Source of the DNA: PFL25 sp046260155
GTDB lineage: Bacteria > Chloroflexota > Anaerolineae > Anaerolineales > UBA4823
Length of the DNA: 64,000 nucleotides
Assembly: GCA_046260155.1 (NCBI GenBank)
Contig: JBJYXV010000065.1
Coordinates: 1 to 64,000, forward strand
Direction of reading: 5' to 3'
In this document: positions 53,359 through 62,824 of the stretch, one piece after another
How the letters are laid out: each line of letters opens with the position of its first letter
How positions within the stretch are numbered: the stretch's first letter is position 1
Position numbers and translations under genes: made by a program
Notes under the pieces: model-generated
Databases searched by the model: none
Seen by the model: only the letters and a program-made list of their open reading frames with translations
Told to the model about the DNA's origin: nothing

Positions 53359-54879
53359 TCAATTCTCCTGATCTGGGTGATGATTCTCTTCAAGTGGGAT
53401 AACAACTTTTACTCTTGTACCTTCCCTGTATTGACTTTCAATTGAAAGACCATACTGGTCACCATAATACAACTTGATACGCTTGTTGACATTTGCCAGC
53501 CCAAACCCTTCTCCATCTGGAGTGATTTCATCGGATTCATCATTCAAGCGCTCCAATATCCGACTTAATTTATACGGTGTTAGTCCTACGCCGCTATCCT
53601 CTACCTCCAGCATGACCTTATCTTGATACTCTCTTCGAGCCTTTACCCAGATTGTCCCACCGTTCCTCTTGTTCTTAATACCATGATAAAGCGCATTTTC
53701 AACCAGGGGCTGGAGGGTCAACTTTAGAATTGTCCCGTCCAGGATGCTTTCATCCACATCGATTTTGTAGTCTAAAATATCCCGGTAACGGATTTTTTGG
53801 ATATATAGATAGCTCTCCACGTGCTCAATTTCTTGGCCTATCGGAATCCAATCCCTGCCTCGACTTAATGCAATGCGGAAGAAACTTGATAACGCCTTAA
53901 CAATTTCTATCACCTTTCGGGGTTGGTTAGATTCTGACATCCATACTATGGTGTCGAGCGTGTTATAGAGAAAATGGGGGTTGATCTGCGCTTGCAATGC
54001 CTTCAATTCGGCTTTCTTCAGATTTTCCTGTTCCCGGACTTTCGCATTCAGCAATTCACGAATTCTGCTGGTCATAATATTAAAACTGATCCCCAATTCA
54101 GTGATTTCGTCTATATTTTCCCGGGATACAAGTGCTTGAAGATCATTTTTGGTGATGGTGGCTGTTAGATCCTGTAATTTTTTGATTGGAATATAAATGC
54201 TGGCAGAAATTATCCAGGCTGCTGAGATCGAGAACACGATCACCACGGGTAAAAGGATGAAATAAATGATAAGCCAGCGGTTGAAACGAGCTTGGCTCTC
54301 CATATATCGTTGCTCTGCTTGCTGTACTTCGAAAAGCATATAATCCTGAACACTCTCTTCGACCACATCGGATACACCCCGGATATTATCGAGTACCAAT
54401 TCGTTCTCTGCGACTCGGCTTCCTTTTGCTATTTGTTCCCCCATTTTATTGACATAGCTCGTCAGCGTAGCCATAGTCCTGCGGATAACTTCTAACTTGA
54501 TCCGGGATTTGTCTGAATTGGCATTAGCCATCAAAGTCTCGATTTGATTGTTAGCCTGGCTGATGATTTGATACTGGTTACCTTCTTCAAATTCATTTTT
54601 CCCGGCGACGATGTCCCACATCTCGGTATCAATTGCAGGTTTGATGAATCCATTCAGGTTATTTGCAGTCGTGATATTTGTGATCATGGCGTCATACTGC
54701 CGGTTGAAACGCAAGAATTCCATGATCATCAATGAATTTATGGCAACCAGCATGATGATCACTATGAAAAAGGAGAACATTATCTTGGCACGCAGGGATA
54801 TATTGATACGGCTGAAGAAATCGATGAACTTGCCTGTAAACCCGGGGGTTGCTCCTTGAGCAGTCAATCCAATATCCAT
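53359..54879 (-). CDS. Sensor histidine kinase, YesM/LytS-like (506 aa)
   Basis: Two membrane helices (about 32-52 and 204-226) enclose an extracytoplasmic sensor region; a HAMP-like segment follows (IPIKKLQDLTATITKNDLQA). The His_kinase domain has LQAQINPHFLYNTLDTIVWM with the phosphoacceptor histidine, and the ATPase part has VENALYHGIKNK and GEGFGLANVNKRIKLYYG. TGGAGA precedes the ATG. It starts 24 bases after the response-regulator gene. YesM-type kinases control carbohydrate uptake operons. Confidence 0.92.
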   Translation of the reverse strand: MDIGLTAQGATPGFTGKFIDFFSRINISLRAKIMFSFFIVIIMLVAINSLMIMEFLRFNRQYDAMITNITTANNLNGFIKPAIDTEMWDIVAGKNEFEEGNQYQIISQANNQIETLMANANSDKSRIKLEVIRRTMATLTSYVNKMGEQIAKGSRVAENELVLDNIRGVSDVVEESVQDYMLFEVQQAEQRYMESQARFNRWLIIYFILLPVVIVFSISAAWIISASIYIPIKKLQDLTATITKNDLQALVSRENIDEITELGISFNIMTSRIRELLNAKVREQENLKKAELKALQAQINPHFLYNTLDTIVWMSESNQPRKVIEIVKALSSFFRIALSRGRDWIPIGQEIEHVESYLYIQKIRYRDILDYKIDVDESILDGTILKLTLQPLVENALYHGIKNKRNGGTIWVKARREYQDKVMLEVEDSGVGLTPYKLSRILERLNDESDEITPDGEGFGLANVNKRIKLYYGDQYGLSIESQYREGTRVKVVIPLEENHHPDQEN

Positions 54880-54903
54880 GGTTATTTCTCCACAAGATTC
54901 TTA

Positions 54904-56481
54904 TCAAGCAACAGCAGATCGAAATTCACGGGGAGACACACCTGTCTTTTTCTTAAACACAGAACTGAAATAATGTGAGTTGTTAAAACCACTTTGATAA
55001 GCAATTTCTGCACATTTCATGCTGGTAGTACGTAAAAGTCCTTTAGCATGATCAATCCTTAATTGACAAAGGTAATCGCGAAATGTGATCTCAAATTCCT
55101 GGTGAAAAGTTGTACTGAAATGACCGGGGCTAATGTTGAACGTTTGAGCAACATCACGCATTTTTAATTCCGGATCTGAAAAATTTAGATCTAGATAAGA
55201 TTTAGCTTCTCGAAGGGTAAGTTTCCGCTCATTTTTAGCTTGCTTATCCCGGTACAAAAGGATAATGGTAAACATCCTTCTCATTTCTGCTTCAAATTGC
55301 TCTACGCTTTTAATATCGCTGATAATCTCTTCGATTGCAGGAAATTCCGATGCCAGTTGTTCCACTTCTCCACCCAGATCACTGACAAATTGAGTAGCTG
55401 AAAAAATGATATCCACAAACACATAATATCTCAACATATACGACTGTTGGGCAATATCCGCGATGGGTCGAATGGTTCTCGAAAAGAATTCATCAAATTC
55501 TTGAATTGATCCAAATCTCAAATAATTCTCAATTGCATCATGCTTAATAGTAAATAACTTATCATGTGGGATTTTCGGTGTTGACACCTGTGGGATTTGT
55601 TCTACAAACTTGCATTTAACCAGGGCTTCAGCAAAAGAATGGTGAACATCGCTCAACCGCTCCTGGTAGCTGCCCATCTCAATCACGGTATTACAGGTGG
55701 TTTTACTCTCCACCTTATTCCTAATCAAATCTGCCAGAAAATCCCCTCTTTGGAGCAATTGTTCTACATTTTCACCCTTAATCAGTAAAATAATCTCCGC
55801 TATATCTTTTTTAGTTAATAAAACATCAGATTGATCCCCTGTAAGTTGGGAAATTATCTGCTCGACCTGCTGGTATTCATGGTAATCAAATGGAGGAGAA
55901 TTGCTGCATAATTCGACGCGGATTACCATAACGACGTAATAGCGAGCGGTAATATCCAATTCGAGCTGCTGGCTTTGTTCAATTGCTTCTGATGAAGATA
56001 TCCCACCCATCACCAATTTAAGTAAAAACTTCTCGCGGGTAAATAACAGGTTGTCTTTGATCTTATTCTGCAGAGCAATCAATTTTTCGCGTTCTTGTTT
56101 TTCTTGATCAAGGACCTTGTATAGTTCAACCAAAATTTTGTTTAAATCTTGAGCGCTGATAGGTTTTAGCAAATATTCAGTTACCCCCAATTTCACAGCT
56201 GATTGAGCATAATCGAATTCGTTATGCCCGCTGAGAATGAGGATTTTAATCCAGGGCATTTGTTCACGGATGATTTTGCTCAACTGCAAACCATCCATAA
56301 ATGGCATCTTAATGTCTGTGATCAGCACATCAGGATTGGTATCTTCAATCAACGGAAGTGCTATTTCCCCATCTGGCGCTTCACCGCAGAATTCGAAACC
56401 TAAAGTCTCCCAGTCAACATTATCTCGGATTCCTTCTCTCGTGACAATTTCATCCTCGACCAGGAAAACCTTATAGCTCAT
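54904..56481 (-). CDS. Response regulator with AraC-type DNA-binding domain, YesN-like (525 aa)
   Basis: Receiver domain (residues 1-120) with phosphoacceptor Asp56 in VLITDIKMPFMDG and Lys in YLLKPISAQDL. A long middle region follows, then two helix-turn-helix motifs at about 425-525 (MRDVAQTFNISPGHFSTTFH, IAYQSGFNNSHYFSSVFKKK). It probably activates the adjacent sugar importer at 47218-51926. No ribosome site is seen at normal distance from the ATG. Confidence 0.93.
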   Translation of the reverse strand: MSYKVFLVEDEIVTREGIRDNVDWETLGFEFCGEAPDGEIALPLIEDTNPDVLITDIKMPFMDGLQLSKIIREQMPWIKILILSGHNEFDYAQSAVKLGVTEYLLKPISAQDLNKILVELYKVLDQEKQEREKLIALQNKIKDNLLFTREKFLLKLVMGGISSSEAIEQSQQLELDITARYYVVMVIRVELCSNSPPFDYHEYQQVEQIISQLTGDQSDVLLTKKDIAEIILLIKGENVEQLLQRGDFLADLIRNKVESKTTCNTVIEMGSYQERLSDVHHSFAEALVKCKFVEQIPQVSTPKIPHDKLFTIKHDAIENYLRFGSIQEFDEFFSRTIRPIADIAQQSYMLRYYVFVDIIFSATQFVSDLGGEVEQLASEFPAIEEIISDIKSVEQFEAEMRRMFTIILLYRDKQAKNERKLTLREAKSYLDLNFSDPELKMRDVAQTFNISPGHFSTTFHQEFEITFRDYLCQLRIDHAKGLLRTTSMKCAEIAYQSGFNNSHYFSSVFKKKTGVSPREFRSAVA

Positions 56482-56488
56482 GAAAAAA

Positions 56489-56494
56489 ATTATA
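56489..56494 (-). promoter_or_regulatory. Possible -10 element giving a leaderless mRNA
   Basis: TATAAT on the minus strand lies seven bases before the ATG of the response regulator, so transcription would begin at or next to the start codon. There is no clear -35 and no ribosome site. Confidence 0.3.
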
Positions 56495-56932
56495 TCACCC
56501 TCGAACCTCGGACGATTTTATTTTTATGAGGAGATAGAAACAATTGAAATCTGGTATACCGACATCCGAATCCAACCAATGAAGGTTAACTATGCGCAAT
56601 TGATTGGTACAATAAAGGGGAATGATGCTCATTATTTGCTAGGACTTTTGCAAGATTTGAAAAGAATTGCCTGGTGGTTCCGCTTCCTGATTTATTATTC
56701 TTTCTCCTGATTCATAAGCCAGTACCAGGCTCATATAGATAATTCTTTCTCCATATAATTAATCCTTCAGCCGATCAAGATAGAAAATATCATCAACGAA
56801 TCTCTTTTTGATTTGGATCAAGTCCCTGTGCTAATTATCACAGCGAATGAATGTGTGAGAAGACCGGAGTTCCGGAAGAGTAAACAGACTTTTATATCTT
56901 TTTCAACATCGATTCTAAAAATCTAGGGCTGA

Positions 56933-57127
56933 TTCATATTACTACCCGATCTCCACAACCCATCGCAGATCGCTTACTCTGGGTTCAGCAAAATCTACTA
57001 TAATGAAATGCCTTTCATTCCCATGCTGGAGAACCGGGGGTTAATGTGGGAGCAGGTTACTAAAAGCATGGATATAGATCAGCATGATTGCTTCTTAATT
57101 AGCAAAGAAATACGAGTTCCTGCATGA
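56933..57127 (+). pseudogene. Probable C-terminal remnant of a phosphotriesterase-family gene
   Basis: An open stretch of 64 codons with no start signal, beginning right after a stop, encodes AYSGFSKIYYNEMPFIPML and ENRGLMWEQVTKSMDIDQHD. The order (a Gly-rich turn, then FIPMLENRG, then an E-Q-V-T helix) resembles the C-terminal helices of phosphotriesterase/lactonase barrels. The zinc-binding parts are not present upstream. The rest of the gap 56482-57151 shows no convincing gene. Recognition is by eye only. Confidence 0.4.
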
Positions 57128-57151
57128 TTATCTAATACACCGGGAAGAAAA

Positions 57152-57718
57152 ATGCATCGAGGGACCATGATCCAAACTATTGTTTATCCTTTCCTATTGG
57201 TTAGTCTTCTGATGACTGCCTGCAACTCCACCACCGCGACCTTTACTCCACTCCCCAAGCCTGCCACTGCTGTTCGTAATTGGTTTGGCATTGAATTAAC
57301 CGATGTACAAACTGGCGAAACATTTACGATGAACGATTATGCTGGGAAGGTTGTGCTCGTGGAGACAATGGCCATGTGGTGTCCCAACTGCATTGTCCAG
57401 GCAAATGAGGTGAGAAAACTGCACGAATTGCTGGGAAACACAGAAGAACTGGTTTCGGTCAGCCTGGATGTCGATGTGAACGAGGATGCAGTTTCGCTAA
57501 AAGAATATACCGAAGAATGGGGTTTCGATTGGCATTATGCCATCGCACCTCGAGAAATTGCGCGTGCCCTCGGCAACCTGTATAGTGCCCAATATCTAAA
57601 TCCACCGCTTTCGCCAATGCTGGTAATCGATCGCAATGGCGATGTCCACCAGTTAGAATACGGCCAGAAGAGTGCCGCATCACTTGAAGAATTCCTGAGA
57701 CCTTACCTAACCCCTTGA
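57152..57718 (+). CDS. TlpA-like thioredoxin-fold lipoprotein (188 aa)
   Basis: Lipobox TAC (Cys24); thioredoxin fold with active site WCPNC (Cys77, Cys80) in ETMAMWCPNCIVQANEV and a later cis-proline segment PPLSPMLVIDRNGD. Probably an extracytoplasmic disulfide reductase. GGAAG precedes the ATG. The CcdA-like gene starts six bases later and would supply electrons to it. Confidence 0.9.
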   Translation: MHRGTMIQTIVYPFLLVSLLMTACNSTTATFTPLPKPATAVRNWFGIELTDVQTGETFTMNDYAGKVVLVETMAMWCPNCIVQANEVRKLHELLGNTEELVSVSLDVDVNEDAVSLKEYTEEWGFDWHYAIAPREIARALGNLYSAQYLNPPLSPMLVIDRNGDVHQLEYGQKSAASLEEFLRPYLTP

Positions 57719-57724
57719 TCGATC

Positions 57725-58393
57725 GTGAACATTGCTTATACTTCCTTCTTCCTTGGACTCCTGGCAACAGCCAGTCCTTGCGTCCTGCCGCTCTATCCTG
57801 GATTCCTGGCATATTTGAGCAGCCAAACTGAAATTGGGGGAGGGAGGCAACGATATTTTTTAGGTTTATTTGTTCTGGCTGGGGTATTGAGCATGATGCT
57901 CGCCCTTGGAGGTTTAATCGCCTTGCTGGCTGTACCCACCGGGAGTGTATTGGCTTTTATCATCCCACTGGCAGATTTAGTAATATTAATTCTTGGCATC
58001 CTGCTGTTGCTCAATCGCAACCCATTTAAAACCTTGCCTCAAATTCAAATACCGGTTCTCCGCCACCCATATCTCAACGCGTTTACTTACGGCTTGCTTT
58101 ATGGTCCAATAGCATTGCCTTGTTCTGGACCACTGGTGGTCAGCATTTTTGCCTTATCGCTGACTGCTGGCGAGGCTGTGGGTACTCTTTGGGCATTCCT
58201 CTGGTTTGGGCTGGGGTTTGGTCTACCGCTATTTATCCTCTCCTTGTTATCTGGTGCTTTCCAACGTCAATTGACCTCCCTGTTTGCCCGCTACAGCCGG
58301 GGAATAAATATCCTTAGTGGGCTGCTATTAATCGGCATCGCAATCTATGATTTAAGGCTGAACTGGGAAATGTTGCAGCATTTTTATATTTAA
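57725..58393 (+). CDS. ccdA: CcdA-family thiol-disulfide electron carrier (222 aa)
   Basis: Six hydrophobic helices with the two conserved cysteine motifs TASPCVLPLYPGFLAYL and ALPCSGPLVVSIFALSL. CcdA/DsbD-type proteins move electrons from cytosolic thioredoxin across the membrane. The start is GTG at 57725. It is coupled to the TlpA-like gene. Confidence 0.9.
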   Translation: MNIAYTSFFLGLLATASPCVLPLYPGFLAYLSSQTEIGGGRQRYFLGLFVLAGVLSMMLALGGLIALLAVPTGSVLAFIIPLADLVILILGILLLLNRNPFKTLPQIQIPVLRHPYLNAFTYGLLYGPIALPCSGPLVVSIFALSLTAGEAVGTLWAFLWFGLGFGLPLFILSLLSGAFQRQLTSLFARYSRGINILSGLLLIGIAIYDLRLNWEMLQHFYI

Positions 58394-58426
58394 CTAGCTT
58401 TTTCAGCTACCTGAAATCCAGCTAGT
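58393..58426 (+). other. Stem-loop after ccdA
   Basis: ACTAGCT (58393-58399) pairs with AGCTAGT (58420-58426) and TTTCAG with CTGAAA inside. No T-run follows, so termination is uncertain. The rest of 58394-58633, between convergent genes, shows no gene. Confidence 0.45.
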
Positions 58427-58633
58427 ATCCATACCGAATTACCGGAATCGGTTAAATTCCTCCCAATTAAGGCCAATAATGATCTGAAATACAGCCTGTT
58501 CTTATATGATCATTCAGACAACCAAGGCGGAATTTCATGGGATGCTTGCGCCACCTAGGTTTTAATCGAGGTAATATGATGAGCAATATCGCTCCAGTGG
58601 CTATTCCCGATTCTCATTTACCGATAGGTTAGA

Positions 58634-59617
58634 TTACCATAGCTGATGCACCTCCGGGCGGACGAGACGATCGTAAATCTCCCGGACTTTCATCATCAGC
58701 TTTTCATCGATGGGTGGCATGTCAGCAGCGGCAACATTCTCCTGGGCTTGATCGGGACGCTTTGCACCCGGGATAGCGCAGGTTACCGCATCGAACATCA
58801 GGATCCAGCGCAGTGCGAATTGAGCCATGGTCATCCCGGTGGGTACCAGCGGACGCAGTTCATCGACCGCCTGCAGTCCAATCTCGTAGGGCAGACCCGA
58901 GAATGTCTCGCCTACATCGAAGAATTCACCATGGCGATTGTAATTGCGATGGTCGTTGTCTGCAAAAACTGAGTTTTGGTTGAATTTATCTGCCAGCAGC
59001 CCGGATGCCAACGGCACCCTGGCTAAAATGCCAACCTTTTTCCGTTTGGCTTCGGAAAAGAATAAATCGATTGGGCGTTGGCGGAAAATGTTGAAGATGA
59101 TCTGGACGCTCTGTACATTCGGATATTCGATCGCCTTCAAGGCTTCTTCAACCTTCTCAACGCTGACACCATAATAGCGCAACTTTCCCTGGGCTACCAG
59201 GTCATCAAGAACGCCAAAAGTTTCCGGCATATAATAAACTTCCGTTGGCGGGCAGTGCAGTTGGAGCAGATCGATCGCTTCGGTCTGCAGGTTTTTCAGG
59301 CTCCGTTCCACAAAGGCGGTCAAATTTTGCTGATTGTATCCACTTGCTACGTGTGGATCGAGACGCCGTCCAGCTTTCGTGGCGATATAAATCGGTTCAT
59401 CGCGTTCCCTTTTTACCTCGGCGACCAACTTTTCGCTGCGACCATCCCCATAAACATCTGCAGTATCAATGAAGTTTACACCTAAGTCGATCGCCCGGTG
59501 GAGGGCAGCAAGTGACTCATCATCGCTAACTTTTCCCCAATCACCACCAATTGCCCAGGCACCAAAGCTAATTTCAGATACCTGGAAACCCGTCCGGCCT
59601 AGCTCTCTATACTCCAT
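58634..59617 (-). CDS. Aldo/keto reductase (327 aa)
   Basis: TIM-barrel NADPH oxidoreductase: EYRELGRTGFQVSEISFGAW at the N-terminus, catalytic Asp/Tyr in NFIDTADVYGDGRSE, Lys in IATKAGR, His in LLQLHCPP, and the C-terminal cofactor part AIPGAKRPDQAQENV. It reduces an aldehyde, ketone or sugar. AAAGGAATTGGGAA precedes the ATG. Monocistronic as far as visible. Confidence 0.9.
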   Translation of the reverse strand: MEYRELGRTGFQVSEISFGAWAIGGDWGKVSDDESLAALHRAIDLGVNFIDTADVYGDGRSEKLVAEVKRERDEPIYIATKAGRRLDPHVASGYNQQNLTAFVERSLKNLQTEAIDLLQLHCPPTEVYYMPETFGVLDDLVAQGKLRYYGVSVEKVEEALKAIEYPNVQSVQIIFNIFRQRPIDLFFSEAKRKKVGILARVPLASGLLADKFNQNSVFADNDHRNYNRHGEFFDVGETFSGLPYEIGLQAVDELRPLVPTGMTMAQFALRWILMFDAVTCAIPGAKRPDQAQENVAAADMPPIDEKLMMKVREIYDRLVRPEVHQLW

Positions 59618-60140
59618 TTCCCAATTCCTTTCCGAAAACTCTTCTTAGTTTATCTTCAACCTCAAGCCCACACATGGATGCCTGAGAACTTTCTACCCCT
59701 GCTTGGGTTATGCATCAGGGAGAGTAGTAAATTCCATGGAGGAGTATATCATCCTTGGTCATGGTGCAGTGTTGAAATTGGATCCCCTTAATTCAAATTG
59801 TGACTTCTCCTGAAATCAGAACTGATCTATTAAATGATTATTACCTATGGAGATGAATACCTGCACCTCCTAATTAAATGTCTTGATCCGGTATCGGACC
59901 TGGTTGCATTACCATAAGAGATGATCATCATGGTAAATGCCACCCCCGTCCTCTAAGTAATTGCTGCCTTGTTTGCCAGCACCCCATGCCTGTGCAAGGT
60001 GTCGGATAATTTCCATTTCAAATCCGGAAAACCATGCAGGTTGATTCAGGCATAAGCTCCCCAACCAGAGCTGGGAAGTGAACTATAACTCGGATAGCAG
60101 ACCGCTTCTCCAAGGTCCACCGGGTCGAGGAGAAACTGCG
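59618..60140. other. 523-base gap with an imperfect inverted repeat
   Basis: No gene is seen. GCATTACCAT (59906-59915) and ATGGTAAATGC (59930-59940) form an inverted repeat with one bulged base and a palindromic ATGATCAT inside; it could be an operator or a weak hairpin. Confidence 0.4.
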
Positions 60141-60917
60141 CTAATCCGATTTGATCACAGCACGCCACGCCAGAATCGAGATTCCCCCCATAACAAAACC
60201 GCCGGTGACAGCTGCACCGGGAAAGCCCCAAAAAATACCTAACCCAATCAATTTGAGCAAAAAGAACGTTGTGTATATCAGCAGCATTGGTACGACTGGT
60301 AGTTTCTTTGGACGGAGGATGATTGTAATCAGTGCAGATGCCAGCAGCCAGCCGAGGTAGTTGGTCCAGGGGATTCCGAAGTAACCACCAGGATGCTCCC
60401 ATGCCCACATTCCCCAGGAAGCCATTATCGGATCCAGAAAGAGATCCCAGGCCATCATTGCCAGGGCACTAAAACCAACAAAGGCGGGGAACTTCCAGCG
60501 AGGGTTGATCCTTTCTGCAATCGCTTGCGCGACACCCCAGGAAGGCGGCAGCATCATCAACCAGCCGAGTGGAACCTGCACGGGGACGTTCAGTATTTGA
60601 GGTCGCAATGATCCCGTGTAGAAGTAAGAACCAAAAGGGATCCCAGTCCGGGCGCCAATCATTTCGACGGCCCAACTCAATACAAGGATTGAACCGGCTA
60701 CTCGCAGAGTCTCCACAGCACCCCATTCCACCCATGAAATCGAGATAACAAGCCCTGCTGAGACAATGACCCCGATCGTGATCGCACCATTCAATGCCGA
60801 CCAGCCTGTCGACCAATCGGCGATGGGTAATGAAACCATCACAAGCGCCCAAATAGTCAGCATAGTTAATTGAAAAGAACTGAGCTTCAGTAATTGGTAG
60901 CGAATTTTTATTCTCAC
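60141..60917 (-). CDS. CruF-like carotenoid biosynthesis membrane protein, DUF422 (258 aa)
   Basis: About seven hydrophobic helices with the family motifs EMIGARTGIPFGSYFYTG, AMMAWDLFLDPIMASWGMW and PGGYFGIPWTNYLGW. Known CruF proteins are carotenoid 1',2'-hydratases; others in DUF422 (bisanhydrobacterioruberin hydratase CruF of haloarchaea) act alike. The start is GTG at 60917 with a weak ribosome site. No other carotenoid gene is close, so the substrate is uncertain. Confidence 0.8.
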   Translation of the reverse strand: MRIKIRYQLLKLSSFQLTMLTIWALVMVSLPIADWSTGWSALNGAITIGVIVSAGLVISISWVEWGAVETLRVAGSILVLSWAVEMIGARTGIPFGSYFYTGSLRPQILNVPVQVPLGWLMMLPPSWGVAQAIAERINPRWKFPAFVGFSALAMMAWDLFLDPIMASWGMWAWEHPGGYFGIPWTNYLGWLLASALITIILRPKKLPVVPMLLIYTTFFLLKLIGLGIFWGFPGAAVTGGFVMGGISILAWRAVIKSD

Positions 60918-61408
60918 GGGCTAATTTTAACGGTCTTCCCACCAGAGGACAAACTCAGTGATGAACCTGGATAAGGCAGGACCCTTGCGGGATAGGTATT
61001 TGGGGTACAGGGATTCCAATTGCAATTCCCAATTTTATCGCTGAAGGAATTTCTGCCAGAAAGCGTTGATAAACTTGAAGAATAGGCGTTCCAAAACAAG
61101 CAATGAAAACCGATCACGTTAACTGCATCCAATTGCCGATCGTTAGGTACTGCCATCCGGCCGATATGTGGATACCTTGCTGCCAATCGAGATAGACTTT
61201 TTCTCCCCGCAAGGTTGGATCACCCTGGTCCTGAATATGCCTGGTAATGCCAATACTCGAAATGGTCGACAATCTGTGAATGTTGCTGGCAGGCAAGTTG
61301 CGCAAGGATTATCGGGCGGGTATGAGATTTTGGATATCATTTCAATGAATTTCAGTTAGAATGAAGGTACAGTATAACTGTAAAAATACAGCAAAGTTGT
61401 TTTGTACT
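60918..61408. other. Gap without a supported gene
   Basis: Several short frames exist on both strands (for example 61168-61359) but none has a ribosome site or recognisable motif. A small hairpin CTGTA/TACAG lies at 61378-61391. The right end belongs to the leader of the DUF389 gene. Confidence 0.5.
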
Positions 61409-61482
61409 CTGTGGTTGGAGATTGCAGGTCGGTTTCATTCACTGGAGGGAAAAGGCTTATCCCAACCACAGCACTTTTTTTT
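61409..61482 (+). promoter_or_regulatory. Terminator-like leader element of the DUF389/PstA operon
   Basis: CTGTGGTTGG (61409-61418) pairs with CCAACCACAG (61462-61471), ten pairs enclosing 43 bases, and eight T follow at 61475-61482. This is an intrinsic terminator just 46 bases before the DUF389 start, with no gene ending near it. It is therefore a candidate attenuator or riboswitch expression platform. Confidence 0.6.
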
Positions 61483-61527
61483 AGGATTCACCACGTATTG
61501 ATCAAATGAGGAGTTGAAGAATTAACC

Positions 61528-62517
61528 ATGGCAAATTACAATACCTGGTTCGAAATGCGCTGGACATTAAGGCGGAAGTGGTTTAGTGTGTGGGATGTCC
61601 GAGACTACTACACCAACCTGGAGCGCCGGGCTGAGGCGGGGGCGGAAATTACTTATGGTTATGTATTAATGGTCATCGTCTCTGCCCTTTTAGCGACAGG
61701 GGGATTACTGCTGAACAGCCCTGCTATTGTAATTGGTTCTATGTGTGTAGCACCTTTTTTGGGTTCATCAAGGGCGGTATGTATTGGGGGACTATTTCGT
61801 AATCGAAGGGTGTTTCTTCTCGGTCTGGTAAAGCAGCTATTTGGCCTGTTGATCATCGGTGCAGGGATAGCCTATATCATTACAGTGTTACTCCATGACA
61901 GCATACCGATGGTTCAGATTACTCCTGAAATCCTGCCGTGGGCCATGCCTGCTACACAAAGTATAGTGCTCAGTATTCTCGTCGCCGTGTCAGCAGGAGC
62001 CGGAGCATCTCTTGCATTAACAGCTGATCCCAAGGTAGTTGAAACACCCTGGGGTCAGGTAATTGATGCAGTGATCGGGGTGGAAATTGCTATATCACTT
62101 ATCCCCCCTGCTGCGGCAGTAGGCATTGGTCTGGCTTTCGGACGGTTGGACATAAGTTATAACGCTTTGCTTTTGATGGTTGTCAACGTTCTTGGCCTCG
62201 ATATATTCGGAAGCATGTTCATGTTGGTCTTCCGTGGCATCCGGTACAAATACTTGCTGATGGAAAAAAAGATCCGCCATGCTGTAGAATCTGCCCTGGT
62301 TGCTGATCTGGCCGAAATACCAAATGAGTTCGCAGTCAATGTCACTTTACTTGGTGAAAATGTAGCGACGATCCATGTTAGGGTTGAAAATCAACAGGGG
62401 GAAAAGATTCCAGAAACATTAGCCCAATCGATCGGCACGCATGTATATCAAAAAACCCATTTTAAGAGTGAAGTGTCATTGGAGATTATCCCTATTCAAG
62501 TTTATTCGACAATATGA
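61528..62517 (+). CDS. DUF389 family membrane protein (329 aa)
   Basis: Five to six hydrophobic helices with the DUF389 hallmark LLLNSPAIVIGSMCVAPFLG, then GAGASLALTADPKVVETPWG and ISLIPPAAAVGIGLAFG. A short cytosolic C-terminal tail (ESALVADLAEIPNEFAVNV) may be a ligand-binding or regulatory domain. Function in the family is unknown. The c-di-AMP receptor gene starts 13 bases later, so the pair is co-transcribed. Confidence 0.88.
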   Translation: MANYNTWFEMRWTLRRKWFSVWDVRDYYTNLERRAEAGAEITYGYVLMVIVSALLATGGLLLNSPAIVIGSMCVAPFLGSSRAVCIGGLFRNRRVFLLGLVKQLFGLLIIGAGIAYIITVLLHDSIPMVQITPEILPWAMPATQSIVLSILVAVSAGAGASLALTADPKVVETPWGQVIDAVIGVEIAISLIPPAAAVGIGLAFGRLDISYNALLLMVVNVLGLDIFGSMFMLVFRGIRYKYLLMEKKIRHAVESALVADLAEIPNEFAVNVTLLGENVATIHVRVENQQGEKIPETLAQSIGTHVYQKTHFKSEVSLEIIPIQVYSTI

Positions 62518-62530
62518 TCAGGAGTTCAAC

Positions 62531-62824
62531 ATGAAACTAGTCCATGTTATCGTTCGCAATGAGGACGCGAACAGGGTAGCGGAGGCTTTGGTTGAAAATG
62601 GTATCTATATCACGCGTTTGGCAAGCACAGGGGGCTTCTTACGAATGGGTAACACCGTTTTTATCAGTGGGATAGAGGACAATCAGTTGGATAATTTGTT
62701 CAAGATCGTCCATGCCCATACAGATATTCATGTCCATCCACCATCCTCCCGTAGAGAAGAAGAAACACCTGTTAGCAGAGCTGTTGTCTTCGTGCAAGAC
62801 ATGGAACAGCTGCGTAAGTTATAA
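62531..62824 (+). CDS. PstA/DarA-type c-di-AMP receptor (97 aa)
   Basis: A PII-like small protein: KLVHVIVRNEDANRVAEAL, then ENGIYITRLASTGGFLRMGN with the loop that binds c-di-AMP in PstA/DarA, and VFISGIEDNQLDNLFKIV. Known members are about 109 residues and trimeric. AGGAGT precedes the ATG at 62531. Pairing with a DUF389 membrane protein suggests control of a transport activity; inference. Confidence 0.87.
   Translation: MKLVHVIVRNEDANRVAEALVENGIYITRLASTGGFLRMGNTVFISGIEDNQLDNLFKIVHAHTDIHVHPPSSRREEETPVSRAVVFVQDMEQLRKL

Noticed and set aside
56480..56710. Short plus-strand frame beginning at the response-regulator start
   Set aside because: No ribosome site, no motif, composition of noncoding AT-rich DNA; the region is the regulator's upstream DNA.
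61168..61359. 63-codon plus-strand frame
   Set aside because: No ribosome site or recognisable domain; overlapping frames on the other strand look equally poor.
61360..61490. ydaO-type c-di-AMP riboswitch before the DUF389 gene
   Set aside because: The conserved ydaO core blocks were not seen; only the terminator-like stem is supported.
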